Assembly: GCA_034401795.1 (NCBI GenBank)
Contig: CM067372.1
Location: 14,084,940 to 14,148,939 of the forward strand
DNA from: Chaetoderma sp. LZ-2023a
Lineage: Eukaryota > Mollusca > Caudofoveata > Chaetodermatida > Chaetodermatidae
DNA: 64,000 nt
Direction of reading: 5' to 3'
Positions within the stretch are counted from its first letter, which is position 1, and the number at the start of each line of letters is the position of its first letter. Under the pieces are notes generated by a model. That model was given only the letters and a program-made list of their open reading frames with translations, was not told where the DNA came from and did not search any database. A program made the translations under genes and the position numbers. Below, in pieces: positions 1 through 11,960 of the stretch.

Positions 1-990
1 AGGTATGCAGTGATCGCGAGAACCACACGGGTGAAGACCCGAGGAGCCGTGGAAATCCCGATGGGTAATACCCTGAATTTCCACTGTCTGCCCTGGAATG
101 CAAATCTCAGGAAGCGACGGAAACTCCTCTCTATGGGAATGTGGAAATAAGCATCCTTCAAATCTATTGACGCTGTCCACATTCCTTGCTCTAACCCCGC
201 CAACACCGAGCGCACAGTCTCCATCTTGAAACTGGGCGTCTCTATGAACTTGTTCAATGGCTTGAGGTTGAGAATCGGCCTCCACCCTCCGGTGTTTTTC
301 GTTACTAAGAACAGGGTTGAATAGAAGCCCGGGCACCTCTGCGCCGGCTGAATGGCTTCCTTTTGTATGAGGGAATTTATTTCCTCCTCTATACACAACC
401 TTTGATCTGGATCCCTTGGAATCGGGGTCCAGATCGGCACGAGAGACAGTCTCGATGGCGGGCCTGTTATCCAATCGGGACGATACCCGACTGAAAGCCA
501 TCGCAAGACTAAACGGTCCTGAGTCAACCGCTTCCACTCTGTCAAGTGGCCGACCAACCGGCCGCCCACCGGTCCACCTAGGGAGAGAGGTGGACATAAG
601 GAGTGAGAGAGTGGCACTGTCTTCTCGGCCTGAAACACCGGAGTGGTTCCCACTACGGTAACCGGGCCATCAGGCCCGATTACCGCGACCAGATCCCCGC
701 GCGCCCCGCCCAGCACCGCGCGCACCACGGTGCGTGGGTTGCTGCCTGGCTGGCTGCGCCTGGGGAGCCTGCGCCCCCCTCGCTGCTGGCCGAATCGCAC
801 GCGGCCTAGGCCGGCGCTGCGATGGTGTCTGGCCTCTGACCTGGCCAGCGCCACCTCGAGCCTGCAGGGGACGATACGCAGGGGGTGCTGCGCGAACGCG
901 CTCCCGCCGGAGCACCTCAAACTGCTCACGCAGCGCCCTCTGGTTGTTGACCAGAGTCACCGTCTCCTGGAGGTGCCTACATCCCTCACC
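1..990 (-). pseudogene. DIRS D1 reverse transcriptase, N-terminal part
   Basis: Minus-strand sequence closely matching the RT portion of the complete copy at about 33994-34989, including the stretches coding FYSTLFLVTKNTGGW and LKPLNKFIETP. It is cut by the window start before the catalytic YxDD. I did not check every codon for stops. It overlaps the 3' end of gag, as in the complete copy. Confidence 0.7.
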
Positions 991-2725
991 TCCAAAGAGA
1001 CCAGGACCTGTCATAGGCGTTCGCAGTAGCCTATTATACAGGTCCTGGGACGGGCACAGATTGTCAAGGGCAAACGTGCGCCTCGCCCGGACACTCCTGG
1101 TCACCGCCCGCGTCAAACAGTCCAGAGCCAGGTTGATACCATCCTGGATGGCTCTCTGGACTGTTACCGGGCTTGGCTGACGTGAAGCGGATGCTGTTAC
1201 CACCCCCTGTAACAGCTGGGAGACGTGGGACAGAGCAGCAATCGAAGCTCTCCCACTCTCCTCCGCATCACGTAGCGCGGTATTCGCTGAACGCAACGCG
1301 TTCGAGCACAGGACACCCGTGTCAGAACGGGAACCTGGCCGCGCATCTTCGCCCAAAGCCGCGCGATCATCCACGCTAGGCTTAGGCACCACACCGTACC
1401 GCTGGTAATCCAGGGGCACGATGCGGCAACGTCTAGCCACCTCGCGAGGGGCCTTCGCGAGACGCCCATTCGTCTTAATGGACGTCTCCGCCGCCTCGAA
1501 CATGTCCACGACATGCTCAGCCAGCGGCAGAGATGGCATAGCGGTGGCAGTCGGCCTACCAGCTAACCACGGCCTATGGTCACGCTGGATTGCCGACTGC
1601 TCCACGGGCAGATCTGGTCGAACGCTTACCAGCCATTGGCAAGCGTCCGACCAATCCTCCTCCGTGGCTAACTGCGAGCGCTCTACTAGACGAGGGCCTT
1701 CGTCTTCCTCCTGAGCGCAGGCAGTTGAACTCGACGGCGGATATGCTGATACCCCTGGCAAGCCAGGGAAAGCATGCGGGCCCGAAAGAACAGGCATGCT
1801 AAACTCCCTGGCTTGACCAGGAGCAGGCGCCGTGGTAGAGCGCGGGGCAGACACCGCCACACCACGGCCCTGGCCAGCACCAGCGATACTCTCGGCAAGC
1901 CGAGGTATGCGGTAACCGTGGCCATCAGCACCACCCAGGGTCACCTTCTGGACCGTGAATTCTACTCCTGCGTGAGTAGAACCATGGAACACGTCGCCTG
2001 TATTCCTCGCGAGGGGTGCACCGACGTCGTACTCCATGGCCACGTCCCCAGACGGCGACCCTAGCAGGTAATCCTCTTCCTCCTGGCCAGAAAGATTAGA
2101 CTCCGGGTCAGCAGAGAGCTAACCCGGACTGGCCAGGGAAGGTGCCATAGGAGGATTTGACACCCGCGGCGCGCGGATACCCAGGGTCTGATGAGCAGAC
2201 CGCGGGTCCCAGCAACAACCGTTGTCCACGGCCCCTCAGCGCCGCATCAAGCCTGCTGCCAGGGTCGTGGACCGCCCCCAACAACGGGGCCACCTCTGAA
2301 TCCACATCGAACACCGGACCGGACCTAAGGAACTCGGATTCAGAGGCGGGGATCACCTGCTCCGAAGCAGATGCTGAGGACAACAAAGGACCTGGCCCAG
2401 GCAGCATGCTGCGAAGCAACTCTGGGACCAAATCCTTTATTGTCCTCTGCATCTCTCCCAACATTTCGGACCGGAAGGCCTCCATATCCACCGCGGATGA
2501 GGCCTTCCTCTTACCCTTCTTAACACCCTCCTTCTTCGCCTTCCTCTCTTCCTCCATCACCTTCTCCCTCGCCTGTAACGATAAAAAGTCAGCCATTAGC
2601 TCACCCCCCCCCCACTGCTTACATATATCGCATTTTAGCAACGGTCCACAGGGACTGCAGCTAAAACACAAATGTGGCGCAAATCTATCTTTCAGAAATC
2701 GACCACAGGACGGGCAACCAGGTCT
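670..2725 (-). pseudogene. DIRS D1 gag-like ORF, main exon, frameshifted
   Basis: Two open segments (2725-2108 and 2043-670) correspond to the single 672-codon gag of the complete copy. The N-terminus has a CPSCGRF..HLCFSCSPC zinc-binding cluster and KCDICKQW, then an acidic/Ser-Pro region, a central helical part (HVVDMFEAAETSIKTNGRLA) and a basic Arg/Gly/Gln-rich tail. Around 2111-2120 this copy lacks two bases present at 36104-36112, which breaks the frame. The function is presumed nucleoprotein; it is recognised only by position and by homology to the sister copy. Confidence 0.8.
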
Positions 2726-3493
2726 CTGAAACAGGACAAAGGACGAGGACAATGAGCAAGTTAGTTACGGTTAGAAGAAACTCAAACCAAACTAAAAGAG
2801 AGGGACAGGATCATAAAGATCAATAATCAAGAAGAAACCAGCGTTGGACAAAACTTTAAATGTTAATAAAGCGCAAGGCCGATTATGACGTCATCAATCC
2901 CTTAACAGAAATTAATCGGTCCGTAACAAGCATCCAAGTGCAAGGATGAATTGTATTCATAACTAGAACATCCTCCAAAGGATATTCAGACTACACATCA
3001 TCAGATACAGAATGATAAAAAATGGTAAAAAATCAGTCATTATTTTTTCAAATAATTCATATTACCTCATATCATTAATCATATACCTGACACCTTGTAT
3101 AGACAAACCATCCACCATGATGCACTGGAGCACTCCACCAAGACTACGCCTCTTCACCTTTCTCCACCTTGGGGAAGGAATTGGATCAAGAGGGCAAAGT
3201 GAGAAGACCTTTATAGTAAGCCTCCAACTCACTGAACATAGACTTTTTGGTTAGATAACCTAACAATATTAGTAGGAAATGGAACCGTGGTGGAGAAAAA
3301 CAAACCCTCCTGTGCTGAGATGTCCACTAATAATGCAAAACCATACCTGTGGACATAAACACAAGGAGAAATTAGACTTATAAAGCACCATGTTGGAAAA
3401 AACCAACTCAAACAGGTGCTAATCACGGTAAGCGCGAGTCCCGGAAACACATTACACCGGGGAAAAAACTCGCTAGAATATCATTGAATTCAC

Positions 3494-3544
3494 CTGATAA
3501 AGAGATCCCGTCCCCTCCTCTGGCGAATTTGTCCTCTCAGACAT
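3494..3544 (-). CDS. DIRS D1 putative first gag exon
   Basis: ATG followed by 17 codons, MSERTNSPEEGTGSLYQ, ending CAG|GTGAAT. A matching acceptor (CTGTTTCAG) lies at the start of the gag exon at 2725, and joining the two keeps frame directly into RPGC. The complete copy has the same arrangement with a related peptide. No other ATG opens gag upstream of its zinc motif. The splicing is inferred. Confidence 0.65.
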
Positions 3545-3639
3545 CTCTTTCAACAATATTCGACCGTAACAGACGTGAAAAAAGGCTTTTAAACTCGTGA
3601 AACTTGCAGATAGCTAACAAGCACACGTGTTCTCCTTGC

Positions 3640-3831
3640 CAATAAATTAGCAAAGAGGAAGTAGTAGTCGGCGCATGCGCGGTGGTGGGGCTGGCATCCG
3701 CCGGACTACCTCTGACTACCTGCCCAGTAGGGGCACCTAACTGTTTTTAATCTGAGTGTTTTATTGAGTGAAAGCCAATATTTAGCAATATCAAAAGTAT
3801 TAGGGAGGTAAGTATACTCTTGATGTGAAAT
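3640..3831. repeat. DIRS D1 right inverted terminal repeat
   Basis: Shares with 37600-37794, and in inverse orientation with 30779-30990, the segments GCGCATGCGCGGTGGTGGGG, GTAGGGGCACCTAACTG and TATTAGGGAGGTAAGTATAC. Confidence 0.9.
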
Positions 3832-3835
3832 TATG

Positions 3836-4085
3836 ATTCTGTAAGCTTTGCAACCACAACCTAATCGAAGATGAAAAACACTTTATAATGGAATGTCTAC
3901 ATTACGATCAGGAGAGACAATCGCTCTTTAAAAAGCTTAATGAGTTTACTAATTTTGTCTCGCTTGATAGGTGCAGCCAATTTAAATTTTTTGTGTCAGA
4001 AATAATGGAGATATTGATCAACTAAAAATTGTTATTGATTACATCAATGTTTTCCTAGCTGCTCGGGCTTGTACTTTAAATCCTA
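3836..4085 (+). pseudogene. LINE ORF2 C-terminal fragment
   Basis: The plus strand reads CKLCNHNLIEDEKHFIMECL followed by HYDQERQSLF, a Cys-rich motif seen at the C-terminus of jockey/CR1-type LINE proteins. After a frame change near 4022 it reads IVIDYINVFLAARAC. It is cut on its left by the DIRS D1 insertion. A short relative of the last motif occurs at 10245-10300. Confidence 0.65.
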
Positions 4086-4914
4086 TGCACTTCTGGTTGA
4101 ATCACGCACAGAGACGACGATCGACAGATACCGGAAGTAGGAAACAAAATTTAAAAAATGTTACTATCAGAGAGAACTGACGCCGAGATGTAAGGAAAGA
4201 ACAAGCTTTGAAGTAAAAGGATAAAATTAGAAGCGAGCCAAAAAGATGAAAAATAATAGAGAAAAAGTAAGAAAAACACTGAATAGACAGTGGCGATATG
4301 AAACCAGGGCGAAATGACTCGCTGAAAACCTGACGACAGAGAAGAAAACTCAGCTTATATTCCTTCTTCCTTTTTATTCTAGTAGACATTATTCTTGGTG
4401 CCATTCTCTTCCCTATGTAACCTATTCTGATTCTATTTTCTTTCAGTGACTGTCAGATTTAGAATAAGAATTACGTTAGAATCAGGGCAACAAATGAACT
4501 CCCTTTGGTTAAAATAAATAAATGCTCAGAGAAAGCGGGAAAACCTGCCGACATAGCCCGAAGACAACTGGCATCTAAAGTTGGATGAAATTACGTATCT
4601 AGAGATAATACGTAGATTAGACCAACTTATCGGCTGAGTGAAACCAATCGAAATTAAGCAGTGATATGCGCATATGAAATAAGCTACAACAAAAACCCCA
4701 CACGGCAACCAGTCGGAAGTCTTTAATTACGTTGATATATTGCCACTGATAAAAGAATAAATGCTGAATATCTATATAATTTCAAGAGTCTTCAAGACTG
4801 GCAATGTCCCGGTATGAATATTTTCAGCCATTAAACATTCCAATTTTTTAAAAACAATTACGGAAATAAGACTAACTCTTAGACAATATGATGACTAGAT
4901 CCTAGGAAAACGAA

Positions 4915-5235
4915 CTTGTAAACCGGACCTGGAGAACAAACCTGGAACTCCAGGAAGTTCTCTATCACCAGAAATCCAAAACAGGAAGACCGGACCGGAA
5001 GTTAATCCATGAACACCAGAAAGATCCATGAAAACCGGAAATGACCCTATCCCAGGATGTACAAAATCCGGAAGTGGAAAAATAGGAAACGGAAATGCGC
5101 AAACCGGAAGTAGACAACCGGAAACTGAACAGGATCCTACAGACCCGGACATACAGTAAAAAAACCAGAAGTAGCATAGGAACCGGAAATACACAAACCG
5201 GAAGAGGAAGGACAGGAAACGGAACCCGGAAGTAG
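4915..5235. repeat. CCGGAA-rich low-complexity segment (copy A)
   Basis: Contains many imperfect ACCGGAAGT/ACCGGAAAT motifs at roughly 10-25 bp spacing. The same kind of segment recurs in copy B at 11500-11960. It resembles the ETS-factor core CCGGAAGT, but could simply be a Ser/Gly/Pro-coding repeat on the minus strand. Confidence 0.7.
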
Positions 5236-5900
5236 CCCCATGTCTTGAAGACCCGAATCTACTAAGCACAAACTGGAGTTGCTTGACAAACCGGACGTTA
5301 CCAAACTTCCTGGCTGCAATAAGAAAGAAACGGGCGATCTTTTAACATTCCTGGCTACCGGAATTACAAAAAACTTGATATTGGCATAGGCGTTTGAATC
5401 GGGGACTTCTGTCGCCGACACCACTGCTTGAGGGTAATGCCCATCCTCAAGACTTAGGTGGGTTTTGCCCAGTGACCTGCTCGCGATCACCTTTAGGGCT
5501 TCTTCTTCGAGTCTTTGGATTTCGGTTTCGGGGACCGAATCTCTTGCCTGGACATGAGGGAAGTAGGCTTTCCCCATTTGCGGACACGCCCGCTAACCTT
5601 CTGGTTAACATCCGACTCGGATGAAACATCTCTAGCTGCGCGAATGGCATGCAAAATTCGCTCAACTAACGACTTTGTCAAGAATCTCGCAAAAAGAGCT
5701 AAAACGTCATCAGAATTATGAGTCCCCCCTCCGTTGCTGGCGTAGAAGATACAGAAGTGCTTGCAAAAGACATAACTTTTGATTTGGTAGCAATGGAGGG
5801 GGGAGAGATCAATGGGCAATGCGGACTTGGCTACAAAATTCTTAAAATATGCTTTAGAGACAGAGACAGTCGACGACCATCCTTTGCATACGTGCATTTC
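5137..5900 (-). pseudogene. DIRS lineage B gag-like remnant, copy A
   Basis: Two frames (5897-5493 and 5577-5137) resemble the copy B gag remnant at 11704-12573: shared LALFARF..LTKSL.ERI, SGR.RKWGKP and GD/EDGH.PQAVV. Both are frameshifted. The C-terminal part is low complexity, with repeated CCGGAAGT on the plus strand. Function is presumed from position inside the DIRS copy. Confidence 0.65.
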
Positions 5901-6410
5901 ACCATCGAGTGATTTGACAGACTCCTAAAAATGAAATAAAAATAGAGAATGAAGCATACAGCTTCGAAAACTTAAGAGAACTTTTCTAAATTAACATAAA
6001 TTAGGGCGGATAGGCTTCATATTAGGCATAATCATGGATTGAAGCACTCTCAAATAAGTAAGCTGAACTCAGCGCAAAGCTATAAAAACTTAGCTGGAAT
6101 ATTTGCAGACTGTACTGCTTGCAGAATATTTGAAAAGTGAATCTCTTTCCTATCTGGGCTCCTATGCGAATGCGTGCTTAGCGACAGGTGTCACCAAGGA
6201 GTGAGTACAGACCGGTGCCAGTCTCTTTCAGGTCATATGCTGGGGGTGTACCCTACCAGTAGCCTGGTTGAGGGTATACATAGAAATGGAATAGGCATAT
6301 GCGGGTTTGTAAGCAAGCATAAAAATCTTATTCTGATGGCTAAATGCGGAGTAGTTGATTTAGCAAGTAGTGATTGAACGGTATAGATGTTTTTGTGGTG
6401 TAATAACAAC

Positions 6411-7267
6411 TGGTTATTTGCTTGGCTACATGTAATTATAATTTTGCTCACCTGAACATTGCCTGATATATTATCGAATGAATTAACATTCTGACATCCT
6501 TAGCATTGGATAATTTTCAAATTTACAGCTACATGTAGGTACCAGGATTATTACAATCGGTTCAGTCATTTCAATAATATCATGTTTTCTCAACACATTT
6601 ATTTACACTCCCTGTGGGATGACAAGCCAACAGTAATTTGACAATACGCACATGTCAAGTGTGCCACTTCATTTAACCCTTACGACGCTGGTGTTACAGG
6701 TGTAAAGTGAGTAATAGCCTACGTGCAGACAGTGCCAGCATACATTTTGAAAAGAAATGTTGCTGAAACACCGTGTATAGCAATGACCGGGTTAACTGGT
6801 TTCGTATACCTCTTAGCATTTTCACAATCCTTAGCCATGCCTCACAGCTGTCTGTCTCAGTCATTATCTATGGTTATTACCAGATGAAATAAGGCTAGCA
6901 CAATCCTTAGCAATGCCTCGCTGTATGTCTGTCAGTCATTATCTATGGTTACTACCAGATGAAACATGGAAACCAGGATATTTAGCCATGACTCGCGGCT
7001 GTCTGTCTGTCATAGATATTGTGCTTATGTGCTTGTTAAGATTTTAAACCCTATAGGCCAGAAACATCTAATTATTTATGATGTAAGAAATATTCCTTTG
7101 AATATTTTGAAACTAATTTGACCCGTAAAAGAAATTTCAAAATATTCAACAACTTTCCTGTATAGCTGTCATCAAATTGAGACTAATTCCAAAAGTTCCA
7201 GTCAAATTAATTTCAAAATATTCAACAATTTCTCTGTATAGCTGTCATGGGATTGAGAAAGGAATTC
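6411..7267. other. Intronic spacer between two lineage B DIRS copies
   Basis: No gene seen. Holds a locally repeated segment (6830-7010, about 2.5 imperfect copies around CTGTCTGTC..CATTATCTATGGTTA) and a relative of hairpin family A at 7085-7225. Confidence 0.6.
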
Positions 7268-7590
7268 CCCCCACAGACCCCCCCCCCCCCCCCTTGCGGG
7301 TTGGTCTGTTGTTTTATTAACCACTATAAAAACATACTTACCGTTCAATCACTACTTGCTAAATTAATTATCTGCATTTTGCTATCAGAATAAGATTTTT
7401 ATGCCTGCATACACACCTCCCCATGCCTACTCCTATTCCTATGGACCCTCAACCAGGCTACTGGTTGAGTCCCATCTCCAGCCTACCATCAGGTATAGAC
7501 TGGCACCAGTCTATACTCACCTCATAGTGACGCTTGTTGCTAAGCGTGCTCGCGCATGCGCATTAGAGCCCGAATAGGAAACAGATTCAC
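7268..7590. repeat. DIRS copy B left inverted terminal repeat
   Basis: Reverse complement of 13160-13450 over ACCGTTCAATCACTACTTGC, AGACTGGCACCAGTCTATAC and GCGCATGCGC. Includes a run of about 20 C at 7280-7300. Confidence 0.9.
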
Positions 7591-7664
7591 TTTTCTAAAC
7601 TTAAGTGCAAAATATTTAGTCTGATTCTCAAATCTTACCATGCGGGGTGGCTGAGGCCGGGTCG

Positions 7665-7795
7665 TAGTGATTGAACGGTAAGTATGTTTTTATAGTGGTT
7701 AATAAAACAACAGACCAACCCGCAAGGGGGGTCTGTGGAGGGTTGTTATTACCCCACAAAAACATCCATTACCGTTCAATCACTACTTGCTAAAC
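7665..7795. repeat. DIRS copy B internal complementary region
   Basis: First half (7665-7735) is the reverse complement of the left outer end (GTAAGTATGTTTTTATAGTG). Second half (7741-7795) is the reverse complement of the right outer end (GGTTGTTATTACCCCACAAA). This is the circle-junction template typical of DIRS. Confidence 0.9.
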
Positions 7796-8059
7796 CCGTA
7801 GATTTGGTCAGTGCCCCATGTCCACATAAGGTGGGAGGAGATTAGAGAATCAATAAACCAGGATAAAAATCAAACCAATCTTATCTCAATGTTAATAACA
7901 TAACATAATAGTGCATTTAGCTCAATCACACCGTGATTAGCAAATAAGAACAACTTGAACTTAAAGAAATAAATAAAAACCAAAAGAAGACTCTCACCAT
8001 TTCTCACAGACGCAGAGTCCTAACGAAAATGGTGGGAAGTGCTTGGTAAATAGTCTTCG

Positions 8060-8910
8060 GCTTTTTTAGTTAAAAGTGGAAATGTTACAAAAGAAGGAAG
8101 CTGCTGCACTCTGGTCTTTGAGATAAAAGGATGTAAAGGTGTATTCCCATTTCCCTCCTGCCACCTGCATGACCTCCTCTAAAGACGAACCCTCATAAAG
8201 AGCAAAAGAAGTAGCCATACCTCTAACGTCGTTGGCTTTAATAAGGGAGAGATTAATTTGATCCGGTGAGGCTATCTCATAACAAAGCTTAATTATTGTC
8301 TCAAAAATCCATCTGACAATCGAAGAATTTGAGACCGGCTTAGATAACTCGTCCTCGTAGGAAAAACATAAATGAGATGGATCGACTCTTATAACATCTG
8401 ATCGCTGATTGAAGGTTCCTAATGCCCTAATAGGACACCAAAATTTTCCGGATGGCGACAGACGAAACATTTTTTTAAATGATCGGACTAGCAGGATAGC
8501 GGTTAGTTTGAGTTTTAGATAAAAAATTCCTTCTGGGATATAAAACCAAGCCGTCTCCTGAAACTATAAATCTCTCCTTTTCAGCAGAAAGAGCATGAAT
8601 CTCTTGAACGCCTTCTAGCAGAGGCTGTAGCAACACGAAAAAACAGCTTTGACAATTAAAAACAAAACAAAGCTTAATACTGGTAGAAGAAATAGGTTCA
8701 AAATGGCGGCCTGCCAAAACTTAAAGAACCAAAGCCAAACTCCAGGAAGGTAAAGGCTTAGCAATCGGAGGACGAATATTACTTAGACCTCTAATAAAGC
8801 TATTAAAATTCTTAGTATCCTTGACATCGGCATACAGAAGACAATGAAGGGATGACACCAGAGAAAACCCTGAATGTAATAACTGACAAATGAAAATAAT
8901 CAAACAGATA
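8060..8910 (-). pseudogene. DIRS copy B tyrosine recombinase remnant
   Basis: Three open pieces (8903-8721, 8717-8475, 8470-8066) read in order through GLSNIRPP, EIHALSAEKERFIVSGDGL, CPIRALGTFNQRS, ANDVRGMATSFALYEG and YTFTSFYLKD. These match the tyrosine recombinase of the complete DIRS copy, including the xxVRG box and the C-terminal Tyr. The usual His of HxxR is Asn here (NDVRG). The enzyme would join circular DNA to the target; this copy is frameshifted and inactive. Confidence 0.8.
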
Positions 8911-9035
8911 AGATAAAAAATCTAATAATTTGGGTATAGAAACAGAATCGGGCACGAAACCTTGGTCTGAACATCATTCACCAAAGATTTTAAGTCGACC
9001 CTTGTAAACTCGACGGGTCGAATCCCTTCTGGCAG

Positions 9036-9470
9036 TCAATAATTTCCTGAGATCAGAAGAAATCTTATTCTCGAGGACCTCAGACTCGAGATTCTCCAGA
9101 CACACAGACTAAAATTTATTGGATTTGGAGGCACACAAAGACCTCTTACTTGAGATAGAAGATCCTGGGATACTGGAAGAAGAGGGAAATCCACCAGAAA
9201 ATCTAGAAGGTCTAAAAACCAAATCCTCTTTGGCCAAAAGGGAGCTATCAGAAGAATTTCGCAAACCTGATCCTTGACCCTCTTCAAAACTAACTGAATC
9301 AAAATCGTTCGAGAGATGGCATAGGCGAACATTCCTGTCCACTGCTGAGACAGAGCATCCACCACCAGGGCTTGACTGTCGGGAAAAGGAGACATGTAAG
9401 ATAAGATCTGAGCATTCAGAGAGGCCGCGAACAGATCTACTAGAGGACGATCCATAAGACTAAACCTCAT
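9036..9470 (-). pseudogene. DIRS copy B methylase-like segment after RNase H
   Basis: Contains DRPLVDLFAASLNAQILSYM, PDSQALVVDALSQQW and LLIAPFWP, matching the segment after RNase H in DIRS polyproteins that has been compared to phage adenine methyltransferases. Sequence further upstream (9480-9700) looks like decayed RNase H but is not readable as one frame. Confidence 0.75.
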
Positions 9471-9699
9471 TCCTCCTTATAAAAATGAAAGAAAACCCCA
9501 TGGCAATGACTGAACGAATCGAGATTTAGAAGCCTAACAGACAATCCAACCAATGAACAGAAGACTGGATCTACTTTCCAATGAAAAGCCTCTTCTATAG
9601 ACTCCTTGACAATCATAGAAAACAACAACCCCTCTAAAGCTAATAGCTTCTAATAAGAAGGAACAGAAGACCATTTTGGAAGAAGAGACTACAGAGAAG

Positions 9700-10960
9700 G
9701 ATTCTAGATCCAAGAATATTTAGCCCTTTGGATAATGGCCGCCCTTAAAAGAAGTGTCAAATTTACTATATGCTAAAGAGGACTGCTCATAGAAAATACA
9801 TAGATTACATATGCCATGATGCTCCAACCAAAAATCCTGGGCTATATCATAATGCTTAGACCTCACTAAAGAGGTAACTCACGTTTATTATGGATATTTT
9901 AATAATACCGCTTACTCTGAATGGAGACAAAAAAGGGTCATATCAGAATAGCCTAACTTATTAATAATGCTAAAGACTCTGCACAAATTATAGATAATTT
10001 TATTTACAGAGATTTAACCCGAGATTGTGGCAAACCAAAAACCCATAGTAAGTCTATGGGAGTGCTTAGAGTCAAGATATAGCCAAATCATGAGCCTGAG
10101 ATCTACATGAACTACGGGAAAGTTACTAGTGATGACCGTCATCACAATTCTATGAATAGAATACATGACAAAGTCCTGATAAGAGAACTATGGCAAACAT
10201 TAGACTATCTAATTTAAAAATCGTATAATAATGGAGTAGATTTAATAAAAAAATTGTATTGAATACATCAACGGTTGCCTAGCCGCTCGGGCTTGCTGAT
10301 AAATTAGATATCCTAAACAATTCGATATTTATGCCCAGGGGCAGAAAACTTCAAAGATTTTAATAAATTTATTGATTCTTATATTTATAGTCTTCGCATC
10401 AATAATTTCATCTTTGTAATAACAAATGACATTGTGTTAGAAATCCCAATAAAAGGAAAGATTGAACACTGATACTAGATATTAACTGTTTGAATACTGA
10501 ATTTTGCAGACGACATATTACAACTGTAATATCTCTGGACTTGCAGATTTTGAAAACATTTTGACTGAAAATAGTTGGAGGATCCTTAAATCCAAAGATT
10601 CTCGGCCGCTCTTCCCCCTCCAGCGCAACCCCCACCCCACTCCAACCGGCCCGCCATGCGCATCACCAACAACCCTCTGCCAAACTACCCAGCAAATCCC
10701 GATCACACCCCCCCCCCCCGAAACCACCGTCCGAAGGCCCGCAGCAACCCAGTCAAAATAGAGCAAAAATTACGCTATAAAAGGGAAAACACACAAGAAT
10801 CTGGGGAAAAAAAATGAAAACAAAACGAACTCACCGAAACTATGTCAACGCAGAAGAAGAATTCGACTCATATTCCTCCCTCCTGCCCCTTAACCGATTG
10901 ATTATCTTTTCTAAGCGAATATTGTACTTGTAGACATTAATCCTGTACTCATAATGATCC
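9700..10960. other. Unrecognised interior of DIRS copy B
   Basis: No coherent coding sequence. Plus-strand 10245-10300 resembles a LINE C-terminus (YINGCLAARAC), 10505-10567 is half of hairpin family A, and 10600-10730 is C-rich. RT sequence expected here is missing. Confidence 0.5.
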
Positions 10961-11499
10961 TATGAAACCTTCACTGAATCTAATTCTTTTTAGCGACTGA
11001 CAAAATTATACTATGATTTACGTAAGAATCCGGGTTATCCCATCCACAAATAAACTCCGTTTGGTTAAATAAATATGTCAACCTGCCGACATAAGAGGTA
11101 AAAGGAGCGAGAAAAAAGGCTGAACGGCCCGAAGACAACTGGCCATCTAAAGTTGGATTAAAGCAAAAATCGTATCTCGAAATAATGCGTAGAATACAAA
11201 CTGACTTATCGGCTGATGAAATGCGCATATAAAATAATCTGCAGCAGAATCCCATACGGTAACCAGTCAGAAGTCTTTAATTACGTTGAAAATTGTCACT
11301 GATAAACGAATAAATGTCTGAATAGACTACAATTCCAAGAGAAACTACAAGACTGGCAATGACTCGGTATGAATATTTTCAACTATTAAACATTCCCAAT
11401 ATTAAACAAATACGTAAATAAGACTATTTCTTAGGCAAGAAGATGACTAGATTCTAGGAAAGCGGATGTGGAAAAAAGGAAACGGAAATGCATAAACCA

Positions 11500-11960
11500 G
11501 AAGTATACTACCGGAAACTGATCAAAATCCTACAACCCGGACGTACAGAATTACCGGAAGAGGAAGCTGAAAAACCGGAAATGGATGAACAATGTAATGC
11601 CGGGTAAAACTGGAAATGACCCTATCCCCGCCTGTACGAAATCCGGATGTGGAAAAAAGGAAACGGAAATGGATAAAACCGGAAGTAGACTACCGGAAAC
11701 TGATCAAGATCCTACAACCCGGATGTACAGAATAACCGGAAAAGGAAGCTGAAAAAACCGGAACCGGAAATGAACAATGCAATGCCGGGTCCAACAGACC
11801 CGGATATGCATTCTTTCGGAAGCGCTCATGAAACCGGAAACGGAAATCGGAAGTCTGTCCAGGTCTGGACGACCCGGAAGTACACCCCTAAGACCGGAAG
11901 CGGAAGTGTACTGACTAGCGTCCAAACCGGAAACGGAAACGCCTCTACCGGAATTCGAAA
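11500..11960. repeat. CCGGAA-rich low-complexity segment (copy B)
   Basis: Imperfect ACCGGAAGT/ACCGGAAAC motifs repeated through the segment, plus a local duplication (11460-11600 resembles 11610-11760). Confidence 0.7.

Larger units (their letters stand above)
1..3831 (-). mobile_element. DIRS retrotransposon copy D1 (5' half; rest beyond window)
   Basis: Aligns over its whole length with the right half of the complete element at 30779-37794. It contains part of the RT ORF, gag, the 5' leader with the split gag exon, and the right inverted terminal repeat, ending in the triplet AAT at 3829-3831. The element reads on the minus strand, so the window edge removes its RNase H, methylase-like and tyrosine-recombinase parts. 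Immediately right of AAT is LINE coding sequence, so the copy appears inserted in a LINE. Gag carries a frameshift, so this copy is not intact. Confidence 0.9.
4440..6410 (-). mobile_element. DIRS lineage B remnant, copy A
   Basis: Colinear with about 10960-13450 of copy B: same spacer around 4540-4720, same CCGGAA-rich segment, same gag remnant, and the same right terminal repeat ending GTGGTGTAATAACAAC at 6410. RT, RNase H and recombinase are missing. The left boundary is uncertain because LINE material and DIRS D1 lie there. Confidence 0.75.

Noticed and set aside
1774-2064. Plus-strand frames over DIRS gag (1774-2064, 2157-2729 and similar at 36135-36650)
   Set aside because: Antisense to gag, compositionally driven, without domains.
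6680-7010. Possible gamma-ear exon between DIRS copies A and B
   Set aside because: No ear-domain motif readable on the minus strand; the segment is locally repeated non-coding sequence.
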